Assembly (NCBI GenBank): GCA_947456805.1
Contig: CANGTN010000003.1
Location: forward strand, 1-64,000
Direction of reading: 5' to 3'
Length of the DNA: 64,000 nucleotides
Source: Chitinophagaceae bacterium
GTDB lineage: Bacteria; Bacteroidota; Bacteroidia; Chitinophagales; Chitinophagaceae
Positions 32,564 to 42,129 of the stretch are shown here, piece by piece. Made by a program: the position numbers and the translations under genes. The notes beneath the pieces were generated by a model. The model worked only from the letters and a program-made list of their open reading frames with translations. It was not told the DNA's origin and ran no database searches. Each line of letters starts with the position of its first letter. Position 1 is the first letter of the stretch.

Positions 32564-34681
32564 TTAGAGGTTCATTACAAAAGCTCCTTGAGAAACTGTT
32601 GAATGATGCCGCAAATGTAGGCTGTCAGCATCTTTTTGCCAATAAGCAATTTTCCAAAATGGATTGGAAGAATCAAATACATACACGGGACAATCGAAGT
32701 ATTGGTAAATGCGATTTAAATAAATCTTAGGATTTTTGGTAAATACAATTGCATTGAGTTTTATTTTTTGCTGCGTTTCTGGCATTTCAAATGTATCATC
32801 TACAATTAAAATATGTTTATTCCCATAGCTGATAATATGATTGCTAAACGTGAAATTATTTACTTTATCTGTTTCATTTATACGAAATAAAATTCGTGAA
32901 GGATTGATATGAAATTTTCTCAAAAAGACATCTTCTTTTAAAACACTATCACCCAAAAATTTACAATTTCTTCCCTGAATCAGATCTATTGCAGAATGAT
33001 TGGAAACATTATACACCACAATTTTTGATTGATTGTTTTTTTCCAAAAAATCAATGCTTCGCAACAACGTAAAAAACAAAATACCAAATAAACCAATCAT
33101 GATGCCACGATAGGATTTTTGTAATAACCATTCACTAATTCCTATAATAGCTATGAATAAAAATATTGCTTGAAGAGTAGTTATTTGCAAAGCGGACCAA
33201 ACAGAAAAAGGCAATGCATCTACACCGCCAATTACATAGTTCATTAAAGCAACACCTGTACCAACTGTCTTACCAACAAATGCACCTACATAAGGAATAT
33301 AATATGTTACAAGCAACAACAACGCATTGTACAGAATGAAGCCCGAAAATGGAACTGCAAAAATATTGGTGAATAAAAACAAAGTAGGGAATTGATGAAA
33401 ATGATACAACACAATTGGAAGCGTTAATATTTGTGCAGATAATGTTACTGCATTCAAACTCCAAAGCCCTTTCAGTAATTTGTTTTTGAAATAAAACCAG
33501 TTGTTAATGTGCTTTTGAAATACAACAATACTTAATACTGCGCTGTACGATAATTGAAAGCCAACATCCCAAAAACTAAACGGATTAAGTAATAAAATCA
33601 TAAATGCTGATGCTGCCAAACTATTGTACATATTGGTTCGCTTTCCCAAACTTTCACCAATTACAATGAACGCAAACATCACAGCACTTCGCATAATAGA
33701 AGGTGCAGCGCCTGCAATAAAACTAAAGCCCCACAACACAAATAAAATAACAAGCGGTTGTATAATTTTAGTGATTTTAAATTTCATCAATGGCTTAAAT
33801 AAAAGCAGTAGTAAACCATAAATCATTCCCAAATGCAATCCACTTATTGCAATAATATGCACCACTCCTGTATTGCTGTATTGTTGCACCAAATCTCTGT
33901 CCAGATCGTCTCTATAACCTATCAATAAAGCTTCTGCAACGCTTAGTTCATTTTGGTCATGAATATTGTTTCGCAATATGGAAAGCACTTTTATTCTTGC
34001 GTTGATTAGTAATTCGTTGAACCAGTTTTTATCAGATGTTGGTAACAACATAAAACTTTGATCATTTACAAAAGCCTGGTAAGAAATGTTTTGAAAGGAG
34101 CAATAACGGGCATAATCAAATCCTCCAGGATTCCCGGAATTGGTAATAGGTTGCAGATTTTTAGCAAAAATAATTTGAGAGCCATAATGTAATAATGGCT
34201 TGGTAGTATCTTTTTTAAAATACAACAGAACATCGCCTACAATAGACTGCCATTTCCCATCAATATATAGAGCATCTGCCTTTGCCAATGCTTTGTAAGA
34301 TTTTACCTTTTCCACCAAAGGTTCTTGTATGGTAAGTAAAACCGGAATATTATTTTGATATTGTTTGCCTATCCAATTTTGTTGGTGTTCGATATTTTTT
34401 TCAAAACTCAACAAACCGCCAAGTGCAGTTAATAGAATTGTAAATCCAAATCCGCTTACCCAACTCCATGAAAATTTTTTTGCTGTTGTTAGTAAAGCGT
34501 AAACTATAAGAAAAATCAAGCCAATAAAGCCTATTACTACAAACGGAAATCTTAAAATATTAAAATGGTACTGCAATAATATTCCCAATATTAAAGGCAG
34601 TAATAATCGTACTGCGGGAATTGTTTTTAATATAGATTTACCATAACGTAACACAAAGTAAATATATAATAAAAAAGCCAT
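32564..34681 (-). CDS. comEC: ComEC/Rec2-family membrane protein
   Basis: 705 aa. An N-terminal DUF4131-type region, a hydrophobic competence domain with VVHIIAISGLHLGMIYGL (about 275-292) as the ComEC signature, and further helices including the PSIMRSAVMFAF segment. The C-terminal soluble part lacks the HxHxDH of the metallo-beta-lactamase domain in Firmicutes ComEC, so it is degenerate or differently folded. ComEC forms the DNA channel for natural transformation; no other competence genes are nearby. Upstream of purH. Confidence 0.9.
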   Translation of the reverse strand: MAFLLYIYFVLRYGKSILKTIPAVRLLLPLILGILLQYHFNILRFPFVVIGFIGLIFLIVYALLTTAKKFSWSWVSGFGFTILLTALGGLLSFEKNIEHQQNWIGKQYQNNIPVLLTIQEPLVEKVKSYKALAKADALYIDGKWQSIVGDVLLYFKKDTTKPLLHYGSQIIFAKNLQPITNSGNPGGFDYARYCSFQNISYQAFVNDQSFMLLPTSDKNWFNELLINARIKVLSILRNNIHDQNELSVAEALLIGYRDDLDRDLVQQYSNTGVVHIIAISGLHLGMIYGLLLLLFKPLMKFKITKIIQPLVILFVLWGFSFIAGAAPSIMRSAVMFAFIVIGESLGKRTNMYNSLAASAFMILLLNPFSFWDVGFQLSYSAVLSIVVFQKHINNWFYFKNKLLKGLWSLNAVTLSAQILTLPIVLYHFHQFPTLFLFTNIFAVPFSGFILYNALLLLVTYYIPYVGAFVGKTVGTGVALMNYVIGGVDALPFSVWSALQITTLQAIFLFIAIIGISEWLLQKSYRGIMIGLFGILFFTLLRSIDFLEKNNQSKIVVYNVSNHSAIDLIQGRNCKFLGDSVLKEDVFLRKFHINPSRILFRINETDKVNNFTFSNHIISYGNKHILIVDDTFEMPETQQKIKLNAIVFTKNPKIYLNRIYQYFDCPVYVFDSSNPFWKIAYWQKDADSLHLRHHSTVSQGAFVMNL

Positions 34682-34723
34682 TCAAATTAGATTTAAATGG
34701 CGATAATTTAAACGATAGAAATA

Positions 34724-35917
34724 TTATTTACTAAGGTGCATGCTTCTTTCTTTATATAAAGTTCTGAAATAAGGATCTCTTAAATCTTTGATGAAACGAA
34801 TTGCTTCTCCTGTACTTTTCATTTCAGGACCCAATTCTTTATTGACACCCGGGAATTTATTGAAACTGAAAACAGGTTCTTTGATAGCGTATCCTTCCAG
34901 TTTTTTCTCCATGGTAAACTCAGTAAGTTTTGCTGCGCCCAACATTACTTTCGTAGCAATATTCAAATAAGGAATTTGGTAGGCTTTGGCAATAAAAGGC
35001 GTTGTTCTAGAGGCCCTTGGATTTGCTTCAATTACATACACTTTATCGCCTTTAACAGCAAATTGTATATTAATCAACCCCTTTATATTTAAGGCTCTTG
35101 CAATTTTTTCACTGTAAAATTCCATTGTTTCCACAATCAATGGTGTAAGGTTAAAAGCAGGTAAAACAGCGTTACTGTCTCCGCTATGAATACCCGCCGG
35201 CTCAATGTGTTCCATTACGCCCATTACATGAAAATTTTCTCCATCAAAAATCGCATCAACTTCTGCCTCCTGACAACGATCAAGAAAATGATCAATTAAA
35301 ATTTTATTATCGGGGATGTGTTTTAAAATACTGATGCAGGCTTTTTCTACTTCTTCATCATTGATTACAATTCTCATTCTTTGTCCGCCTAATACATAAC
35401 TCGGACGAACCAAAACCGGATAACCAACTTTATTGGCTACTTCAATTGCTTCTTCAGCAGTATAAGCTGTACCATAATCGGGATAAGGAATATTGAGTTC
35501 TTTTAATAAATCGCTGAAACGACCTCTATCTTCAGCAATATCCATATTATCAAAACTTGTACCTATAATTTTTATGCCTCTTTCGTGTAGCTTTTTAGAA
35601 AGTTTTAAGGCTGTTTGTCCGCCCAACTGCACTATTACCCCTTCAGGTTTTTCCAATTCAATAATTTCCCACAAATGCTCCCAATACACCGGCTCAAAAT
35701 ATAATTTATCGGCCATATCAAAATCTGTACTCACTGTTTCCGGATTGCAATTCATCATGATTGCTTCATAGCCACATTCTTTGATTGCTAACAAGCCATG
35801 TACACAGCAATAGTCAAACTCAATACCCTGACCAATTCTGTTAGGACCACTGCCTAAAACAATAATTTTTTTCTTTGAAGTAGGGGTGGATTCGTTTCCT
35901 TGTAAAAGCTTACTCAT
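34724..35917 (-). CDS. carB: carbamoyl-phosphate synthase large chain, C-terminal half
   Basis: 397 aa from ATG 35917 (a frame to 35935 would start at TTG). Covers the second synthetase half only: KKIIVLGSGPNRIGQGIEFD pre-ATP-grasp, VQLGGQTALKL, PVLVRPSYVLGGQRM, and EANPRASRT with metal ligands. Both the first ATP-grasp half and the C-terminal allosteric (MGS) domain are missing, and neither is next door. This half makes carbamoyl phosphate from carbamate, so a separate N-terminal half should be encoded elsewhere. Split CarB proteins are known in some bacteria and archaea. Confidence 0.9.
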   Translation of the reverse strand: MSKLLQGNESTPTSKKKIIVLGSGPNRIGQGIEFDYCCVHGLLAIKECGYEAIMMNCNPETVSTDFDMADKLYFEPVYWEHLWEIIELEKPEGVIVQLGGQTALKLSKKLHERGIKIIGTSFDNMDIAEDRGRFSDLLKELNIPYPDYGTAYTAEEAIEVANKVGYPVLVRPSYVLGGQRMRIVINDEEVEKACISILKHIPDNKILIDHFLDRCQEAEVDAIFDGENFHVMGVMEHIEPAGIHSGDSNAVLPAFNLTPLIVETMEFYSEKIARALNIKGLINIQFAVKGDKVYVIEANPRASRTTPFIAKAYQIPYLNIATKVMLGAAKLTEFTMEKKLEGYAIKEPVFSFNKFPGVNKELGPEMKSTGEAIRFIKDLRDPYFRTLYKERSMHLSK

Positions 35918-36036
35918 TGTAGAAGAATTGTGCAAATGTAAGGCTGCAAATTTTTTTTTGATGCCTTTTTTAAGATTACTTTAAAAATTAGTCTCAGAAA
36001 AAATACATTCCGCCTTAAAACGAATAGATTCAGTTT

Positions 36037-36621
36037 TTATCCCTTTTTCAATTGTTCAGCACTTGCTTCTAGGGCTTCATAAAATTCTTCGCCATATTTT
36101 CTGATTAAAGCCTCTTTTAAAAACATATAAACAGGTACTTTCAGTTTTTTTCCCAAGCTGCAAGCCGCAGCACAGAGGTCTTCACGGGGTTCGTAATTTA
36201 TATATTCCAAATCCGGATCCTGCTTGCTTCTGCTGATTTTGATGGGAAATAAATGACAACTCAACGGTTTTTTCCAACCGATTTTTCCATCATTATAGGC
36301 TTGTTCAAATCCACATTGTATTACGCCACTTTTATCTTTGTAGCCATAAGCACAAATTTCATTATTAACGATTGGTGTTACCCAGCCAAACTCTCTGTCA
36401 AAAGTAAATTTTCCTTGTTCTTCAATAGTATCAATTCCCTCTTGTGTCAGGTAAGGTTTTACTATAGTGTAATATTTTTCAACTTCTAATTTTTCCCACT
36501 TTTCAAGTGGAGCTCCCGCATCTCCATCTTCGCAACATCCTCCTTTGCATTGTGTAAGGTCGCAAACAAACTGCTCCTCCAAAACTTCATCGCTGATTAA
36601 TTTGTTGTCAATTGCAATCAT
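36037..36621 (-). CDS. DUF3109 cysteine-rich protein
   Basis: 194 aa from ATG 36621 (MIAIDNKLISDEVLEEQFVC). Conserved cysteine clusters CDLTQCKGGCCED near residue 20-32, EICAYGY, LSCHLFPI and DLCAAAC recur across the DUF3109 family and suggest a metal (Zn or Fe-S) site similar to YkgJ-type proteins. Function unknown. A -7 box TATATTTG lies directly upstream (36636-36629). It sits between the carB half and apaG, with no operon partner. Confidence 0.85.
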   Translation of the reverse strand: MIAIDNKLISDEVLEEQFVCDLTQCKGGCCEDGDAGAPLEKWEKLEVEKYYTIVKPYLTQEGIDTIEEQGKFTFDREFGWVTPIVNNEICAYGYKDKSGVIQCGFEQAYNDGKIGWKKPLSCHLFPIKISRSKQDPDLEYINYEPREDLCAAACSLGKKLKVPVYMFLKEALIRKYGEEFYEALEASAEQLKKG

Positions 36622-36729
36622 AGTGTAGCAAATATAAAACTTACAAGACCTCAAAAACAGAAAATTTGTTGAACTCCTTTTAAAAAAAAGGGATAAGCAT
36701 TTGTCTTAACTTAGCAAAAAATAGAAACT

Positions 36730-37116
36730 ATGTATTCTACTATTTCTGCAGGCATCTCTATTCATGTTGAAACTTTTTATCAACCAGAATACAGCGATCC
36801 TGTTAATCAGGAATTTATGTTTGCATATAGAATAACCATAGAAAATTTCAACAACTTTACTATTCAATTATTATCAAGACACTGGGATATAAAAGATAGT
36901 AATGGCGAATGGAGAGAAGTTGACGGTGAAGGTGTTGTAGGCGTTCAGCCAATAATAGCCAACGGCAAACAATTTCAATATGTAAGCGGTTGTAATTTAA
37001 AAACTGAAATTGGGCAAATGCGTGGATATTACATTGTTGAAAATCAAAACAACAAAGAGCAGTTTAAAGTAATAATTCCAACATTCAATTTAATTGCACC
37101 GCACAAAAACAATTAA
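36730..37116 (+). CDS. apaG: ApaG-domain protein
   Basis: 128 aa, an immunoglobulin-like beta-sandwich. Diagnostic segments are FAYRITIENFNNFTIQLLSRHW, with the WDIKDSNGEWREVDGEGVVG segment, GKQFQYVSGC, and a closing GYYIVE. ApaG homologues are linked to Co/Mg resistance in enterics, though the molecular role is unclear. Length is typical. Convergent with the gldB-like gene, 8 bp apart. Confidence 0.95.
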   Translation: MYSTISAGISIHVETFYQPEYSDPVNQEFMFAYRITIENFNNFTIQLLSRHWDIKDSNGEWREVDGEGVVGVQPIIANGKQFQYVSGCNLKTEIGQMRGYYIVENQNNKEQFKVIIPTFNLIAPHKNN

Positions 37117-37124
37117 TCTAATTT

Positions 37125-38162
37125 TTATTGGGGTTTATACTTTGCTTCTTCAAAAATTTCTTTGGCACTTTTATTTAATAGTTGTTGTAATGTAGCAGAA
37201 CTATTCTTTTTCATCCATTTTTTTACAATTTGCCATCCGATAAATTGCCCAATAAATCCGGGGCTTTCGTCTCCCAAAGCTTGTGTATTTGGGGCATCGT
37301 TTAAATAATCTTTTATTAAATTAAAATCATTCACAAATAACAAATTATTTACTACAAAAAAACTCCAGATATTCGCTTCGTTTTTGTAACAACCGTCTAA
37401 TTGTTGTTGAGTATAGCCGGTTGTAATACTATCAGGTGCATTAGGAACAAGAGCTTGCAAAATAAATAATCGTTTACCTGCTTCTATCATTTGCTGCACC
37501 AGTGGTTTGCCTAGACTTTTGTCTGGGTAGATGTCATCAATTAAAACTTTCATTGCATTGTTAGTAATGTATTGTTTATCAAACCTTCTGCTAATAAAAG
37601 TTGGATACATTTCTTGAATTCCTTGTTCTTTATAAACGCTATAATTACTTCCCAAAAAAAGTTGTAATCCAATACCAAGTATTGGCCCGTCTCGAAAAAT
37701 ACTACTGCCTCCGTTTTTTGTACTCAACATAAACATTGCATCCCACGGACCAATATAAGTAACAAGTTGTGTTGGTAATTGATAATTGGGGAAATAATAT
37801 TTCATGAGCTTAAATCCTTGCTTTATTTCATTTTCAATTGGTGTAACATCGACATATAAAGATTGGCTTACTGTGTATATATTTCTATAGGCATTGATAA
37901 ATAATTGTACATTTTTTAATACGCTATCCGGCTGAGGGTCACTTGCTAAAACATTTTGCAAAAAGTCAATATAAAATTGTTGGTACTTCACATAAAGCTG
38001 TTGCATTTCGGCATCCAAATGATTGGCATCTAAAGCAAAGAAATCTTTTTCAAATCTTTGCGTAGTCAGTTCAACCTTAATCTTTGAAACATCCGGAGTT
38101 TTTTTAGAATTGCTGCACGCAACAAGCGTAAGAAAGGTAAAGAGGGTAATAATGTATTTCAT
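37125..38162 (-). CDS. gldB: gliding motility lipoprotein GldB-like
   Basis: 345 aa with a lipoprotein signal (lipobox VAC, Cys16). The mature part matches the GldB family: TTQRFEKDFFALD, PQLVTYIGPWDAMF-like QLVTYIGPWDAMFM, and the helical Asp-rich end. GldB is a lipoprotein required for gliding in Flavobacterium; homologues also occur in non-gliding Bacteroidota. Adjacent divergent nadE is the arrangement I recall around gldBC, which supports the call. No gldC follows. Confidence 0.88.
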   Translation of the reverse strand: MKYIITLFTFLTLVACSNSKKTPDVSKIKVELTTQRFEKDFFALDANHLDAEMQQLYVKYQQFYIDFLQNVLASDPQPDSVLKNVQLFINAYRNIYTVSQSLYVDVTPIENEIKQGFKLMKYYFPNYQLPTQLVTYIGPWDAMFMLSTKNGGSSIFRDGPILGIGLQLFLGSNYSVYKEQGIQEMYPTFISRRFDKQYITNNAMKVLIDDIYPDKSLGKPLVQQMIEAGKRLFILQALVPNAPDSITTGYTQQQLDGCYKNEANIWSFFVVNNLLFVNDFNLIKDYLNDAPNTQALGDESPGFIGQFIGWQIVKKWMKKNSSATLQQLLNKSAKEIFEEAKYKPQ

Positions 38163-38301
38163 AATATGTTTTTAGTTGCGGGGCATTTCCTTTCAATAAT
38201 CTAATAAAAAAATTGAATACACGAAATAACATTAAAAAGATGAAATCCAATTGTTAAGATGAAATTTGCATGCTATCGTATTAAATCATCAAATTTGTAC
38301 T

Positions 38302-39984
38302 ATGAAAATTTTCTTAGCCCAACAAAATTATCATATTGGAAATTTTGAAAGCAATACTGCAAAAATGATTGCAGCCATTGAATCTGCAAAATCGCAAGGC
38401 GGTGATTTAATTGTTTTCAGTGAGATGAGTGTTTGCGGTTACCCTGCAAGAGATTTTGTAGAGTTTAAAGATTTTATCGATAAATGTTACCAAAGTGTTG
38501 ATATCATTAAACAATATGCCGATACCATTGGCGTGTTGATTGGTTCACCTGCAAGAAACCCAATTGTTGAAGGAAAAGATTTATTCAATGCTGCATTCTT
38601 TTTATACGAAAGCGAAATAAAAGCAGAAGTACACAAAACATTATTACCAACCTATGATGTGTTTGATGAATACAGGTATTTTGAACCGGCCTACAACTGG
38701 CAAGTAATCCCATTTAAAGGAAAAAAATTAGCTGTTACTATTTGTGAAGATATTTGGAATTTGGGTGACAATCCTTTGTACCGCATTTGTCCGATGGATC
38801 AATTGATGCAACAAGCACCGGATATGATGCTGAACCTTTCGGCAAGTCCGTTTGATTACACACATGATGAAGACAGGAAAGCAGTAATTAAAGCCAATGT
38901 TTTAAAATATAAATTACCATTGTTTTATTGCAACGCAGTAGGCAGCCAAACTGAAATTATATTTGACGGAGGTAGTTTAATATTTGATAAAAATGCGAAT
39001 TTGGTAAAGTCATTTCCATTATTTCAGGAAGTAGTAGAAGGAGTAGAACTCAATGATGACGGATCTATCAGCGAAAAAATCATAGAGCCTGCAAACAGAG
39101 TACCCGACAAAGAATTAACTCCAATTGCATTAGAAGAAAATTTAAACATTGCACAAATACATGCAGCTTTGGTTTGCGGCATTAGAGATTATTTTACAAA
39201 GATGAATTTTACGAAAGCTATTCTTGGAAGCAGTGGTGGAATTGACAGTGCAGTAGTATTAGCTTTAGCTTGTGAAGCGATTGGTGCAGAGAATGTACGA
39301 GCAATATTAATGCCATCGCCATACAGCACATCGCATAGTATTGATGATGCGGTAGCGTTGAGTAAAAATTTAAAAAATCCTTACGACATTATCAGAATCG
39401 ATGATATATATGAATCATTTTTATCAACGCTGCAGCCAATATTTAATGACTTGCCTTTTTCTTTAGCAGAAGAAAATATACAAAGCAGAAGCAGGGGAAA
39501 TTTATTAATGGCAATAGCCAATAAGTTTGGCTACATTCTTTTAAACACAAGCAATAAAAGTGAACTTGCAACCGGCTACGGAACTTTGTACGGAGATATG
39601 GCAGGTGGGATTGGCGTGTTGGGTGATTGCTATAAATTACAAGTATATGCTTTGGCAAAACACATTAACAGAAAAGAAGAAATTATCCCATTAAATATCA
39701 TTACAAAGTCGCCTAGTGCTGAATTAAGGCCTAACCAAAAAGATAGCGATAGCCTTCCAGACTATGAAACATTAGATAAAATTTTATACCAATACATTGA
39801 AAGAAGACAAGGACCCGATGAAATAAAGACGCAAGGATTTGATGCTGCATTGGTTGACAGAACTTTAAGAATGGTGAATAACAATGAATACAAGCGAAAT
39901 CAGTTTTGTCCAATCATTCGGATAAGTCCGAAATCCTTTGGTGTAGGGAGACGCATGCCAATTGTAGGAAAATATCTAAACTAA
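38302..39984 (+). CDS. nadE: glutamine-dependent NAD+ synthetase
   Basis: 560 aa from ATG 38302 (MKIFLAQQNYHIGNFESNTA); the open frame extends to 38266. The N-terminal nitrilase-type glutaminase has the Glu (FSEMS), Lys (KTLLPTYDVF) and Cys (VTICEDIW) triad. The C-terminal synthetase has the SGGIDSAVVLAL P-loop (PP-loop), TSNKSELATGYGTLYGDMAGG and a long KSPSAELRPNQKD. It converts deamido-NAD to NAD+ using glutamine ammonia and ATP. Divergent from gldB. Nearly certain. Confidence 0.97.
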   Translation: MKIFLAQQNYHIGNFESNTAKMIAAIESAKSQGGDLIVFSEMSVCGYPARDFVEFKDFIDKCYQSVDIIKQYADTIGVLIGSPARNPIVEGKDLFNAAFFLYESEIKAEVHKTLLPTYDVFDEYRYFEPAYNWQVIPFKGKKLAVTICEDIWNLGDNPLYRICPMDQLMQQAPDMMLNLSASPFDYTHDEDRKAVIKANVLKYKLPLFYCNAVGSQTEIIFDGGSLIFDKNANLVKSFPLFQEVVEGVELNDDGSISEKIIEPANRVPDKELTPIALEENLNIAQIHAALVCGIRDYFTKMNFTKAILGSSGGIDSAVVLALACEAIGAENVRAILMPSPYSTSHSIDDAVALSKNLKNPYDIIRIDDIYESFLSTLQPIFNDLPFSLAEENIQSRSRGNLLMAIANKFGYILLNTSNKSELATGYGTLYGDMAGGIGVLGDCYKLQVYALAKHINRKEEIIPLNIITKSPSAELRPNQKDSDSLPDYETLDKILYQYIERRQGPDEIKTQGFDAALVDRTLRMVNNNEYKRNQFCPIIRISPKSFGVGRRMPIVGKYLN

Positions 39985-39985
39985 A

Positions 39986-40828
39986 TTAATCAATATTGTC
40001 GTGCACTACTAACACCGGAATGTAACTGTGAAAGACCATCATTTTAGTTTTGCTTCGATGAAATATTTTATCAACTACCGAATGATGTTTTGGAATAATC
40101 AATAATAAATCGATTGCATTGCTTTCAACAAAGTCATTCACTCCGTCAATAAAATTATCGTTTTGTGTATAATGGTATTGTGGATCATAGCCCTGAAACA
40201 AGGTGTTCAATGTAATACTTTCTGCAACTTCTGCCCCTACCAACTCTTTTTTAGTTTGATGTACATACAATACATGAAAAGCAGCTTTCGTGATATCTAA
40301 TATTTCAGTGATGATATCAACAGGTGTTGTTTCATACACATCATGATAATCGGAGACTAATAAAATATTTTTGATCGGACTAAATTTTACAAACGGAGGT
40401 ACAATAATTACTGGCAGTTCAATATGCTTTGCCAAATGCAATGTATTACTTCCAATCAATGCTTCTTCGGTAGCATTTGCACCCGTAATACCCATGATTA
40501 CCAAATCGGCTTTTTCATTTTTGGCTACCTCTGTAATACCTATGATTACTGTATTATAGCTGTTCAGGATTAATAATGTAACATTGTTATTACACAATGG
40601 CTGTAGCTGATCTTTTAAATGCAGTAAAGCTATTTCGCTGTTTGTTTTTAAATCATTGATATTAATTAAAAATGGAACAGTTAAGCCATTATCCGTTGCA
40701 ATGGGCAGCTCATAGGCATTGTATAAAATAATATTCCCACCATTAATTTGTTTGGCAAACTCAATCGCATAAACAGCTGCATTAAAAGCTGTTGGAGAAA
40801 AATCTACAGGCACTAAAATAGTCTTCAT
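39986..40828 (-). CDS. universal stress protein (tandem Usp domains)
   Basis: 280 aa: two UspA-fold halves, about 1-145 and 150-280. The first retains an ATP-type loop, with MGITGANATEEALIGSNTLHL near 117-137, and starts KTILVPVDFSPTA. The second half is more divergent and lacks the classic G2xG9xG. Such proteins respond to stress or starvation and bind nucleotides. A near-perfect inverted repeat overlaps the start codon (40828-40850). Convergent with nadE (1 bp between stops). Confidence 0.9.
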   Translation of the reverse strand: MKTILVPVDFSPTAFNAAVYAIEFAKQINGGNIILYNAYELPIATDNGLTVPFLININDLKTNSEIALLHLKDQLQPLCNNNVTLLILNSYNTVIIGITEVAKNEKADLVIMGITGANATEEALIGSNTLHLAKHIELPVIIVPPFVKFSPIKNILLVSDYHDVYETTPVDIITEILDITKAAFHVLYVHQTKKELVGAEVAESITLNTLFQGYDPQYHYTQNDNFIDGVNDFVESNAIDLLLIIPKHHSVVDKIFHRSKTKMMVFHSYIPVLVVHDNID

Positions 40829-40850
40829 ATGTTGTATTTTTTACAACATA
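40828..40850. promoter_or_regulatory. inverted repeat at the universal stress protein start
   Basis: TATGTTGTA (40828-40836) and TACAACATA (40842-40850) are perfect 9-bp arms around five T residues, directly abutting the start codon. It could be an operator for a dimeric regulator or an mRNA hairpin at the translation start. Confidence 0.5.
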
Positions 40851-40940
40851 AACGTCAAGTATATTCAGCGATAAAAAGATGATACTACACAATAAATAAA
40901 ATGATTATTGTTATCTATAATGAAAGAGATATAAATCAGT

Positions 40941-40964
40941 TTTAAAAAGCAGAAAAGAGCTTTT
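40941..40964 (-). terminator. likely terminator after the YkuK-like gene
   Basis: Minus strand AAAAGC (40964-40959) pairs with GCTTTTT (40950-40944) around an eight-nucleotide loop and leads into a T/A-rich run; it overlaps the stop codon. The stem is weak. Confidence 0.45.
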
Positions 40965-41436
40965 AATTACAAGCTTTATCCGCACAACAACTGCTAGCAA
41001 AAGCTTCTGGCTTGGCTTTAAAAGCAAACCCCATTCCTAGAATATAGCCCATTGCTTCCTTTAGTGCATCATTGCTTTTAAATCCGGGATTGGTATTAAT
41101 ATCTGCATGCACTTCCATATCAACCGAATGTTCAATAAATAAATCACAAAGTTCATAGGCAACTTCAATGCTCTTTGCTACTTCAGCCAACATTCTTTCT
41201 TTAAGATGAAAACGTTGTGTTGTTTTTTCATTGTGGATATACATGAAGCCACCACTATGTTCTCTTAAAAAAACGATTACTGTTGCAAACTCAGTATCGG
41301 CGCCTTTTACCTGACTATCTGTGCCAATACAAACTTTTAAGCGAGTGCCTTTTGCAGTTTCTCGGATGATTGCTTCTTCCACTGCTTCCTTAATAGGTAA
41401 TACAATGGATTCGCCGTTAAACTTTCTCCAACGCAT
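40963..41436 (-). CDS. YkuK/DUF458-family RNase H-like protein
   Basis: 157 aa. Matches DUF458/YkuK: LKVCIGTDSQVKG near 33-45 (acidic RNase H-like strand), EKTTQRFHLKERMLAEVAKS, VDMEVHADINTNPG, and a C-terminal SSCCADKACN Cys cluster. The fold is RNase H-like; Asp residues of the active site are partly present. A cellular role has not been established to my knowledge. Monocistronic. Confidence 0.85.
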   Translation of the reverse strand: MRWRKFNGESIVLPIKEAVEEAIIRETAKGTRLKVCIGTDSQVKGADTEFATVIVFLREHSGGFMYIHNEKTTQRFHLKERMLAEVAKSIEVAYELCDLFIEHSVDMEVHADINTNPGFKSNDALKEAMGYILGMGFAFKAKPEAFASSCCADKACN

Positions 41437-41537
41437 AATTTTTAGGTTTCTCTAAGTTAAGCTGTATCTATAGCAATAACTATTATTTAATTGTTAACAT
41501 GGCTGAATAAGCCAAAGTTTTATAAAATAATACTGTA

Positions 41538-41566
41538 TTGAAAAATTGAACATCGGTTTAACTTTG
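41538..41566 (+). promoter_or_regulatory. Bacteroidota-type promoter for the GNAT gene
   Basis: TTG (41538-41540) and TAACTTTG (41559-41566), 18 nt apart. The acetyltransferase ATG begins 25 nt beyond the -7 box. Confidence 0.65.
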
Positions 41567-41591
41567 AAGCCAAATTATATTAATTATTCGT

Positions 41592-42128
41592 ATGAATCCT
41601 GATTTGCAACCCACTGATTTATTTAATGATTTTGTAACGCTTGTTCCCCTTCAACAAAATGATTTTGATGCATTGTATGCAGTAGCTTCTGACCCGTTGA
41701 TATGGGAGCAACACCCCAATCCTGACAGGTACAAACAAGATGTATTTGCAAACTATTTTAAAGGGGCTATGGAATCCGGAGGGGCAATGCTGATAAAAAA
41801 TAGCAGCAACAATGAAATCATTGGCAGCAGCAGGTTTTATAATTATAATGCAGAAAAAAGTTGCATCAATATTGGTTATACTTTTTACGCCAGAAGTTGT
41901 TGGGGTAAGCCATTCAACAGATCTACAAAAAAATTAATGATTGAATACATTTTACAGTTTGTAGACAATATTTACTTTCAGGTTGGTGCTCAAAACTTTC
42001 GTTCACAAAAAGCAATGGAAAAATTGGGTGCTCAAAATATAGGGCAAGAAGAGGTTGCTTATTATGGTGAAGCAAGTAAGCTCAATTATATTTATTTGAT
42101 TACAAAAAGCATCTGGGAAATCCAATAA
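41592..42128 (+). CDS. GNAT-family N-acetyltransferase
   Basis: 178 aa, Acetyltransf_3 type resembling RimJ/RimL-like enzymes: LVPLQQNDFDALYAVASDP near the start, IIGSSRFYNYN, INIGYTFYARSCWGK (CoA-loop region), and FQVGAQNFRSQKAMEKLGAQ near the C-terminal third. It acetylates a small-molecule or protein amine with acetyl-CoA; substrate unknown. Own promoter upstream. Confidence 0.9.
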   Translation: MNPDLQPTDLFNDFVTLVPLQQNDFDALYAVASDPLIWEQHPNPDRYKQDVFANYFKGAMESGGAMLIKNSSNNEIIGSSRFYNYNAEKSCINIGYTFYARSCWGKPFNRSTKKLMIEYILQFVDNIYFQVGAQNFRSQKAMEKLGAQNIGQEEVAYYGEASKLNYIYLITKSIWEIQ

Positions 42129-42129
42129 A

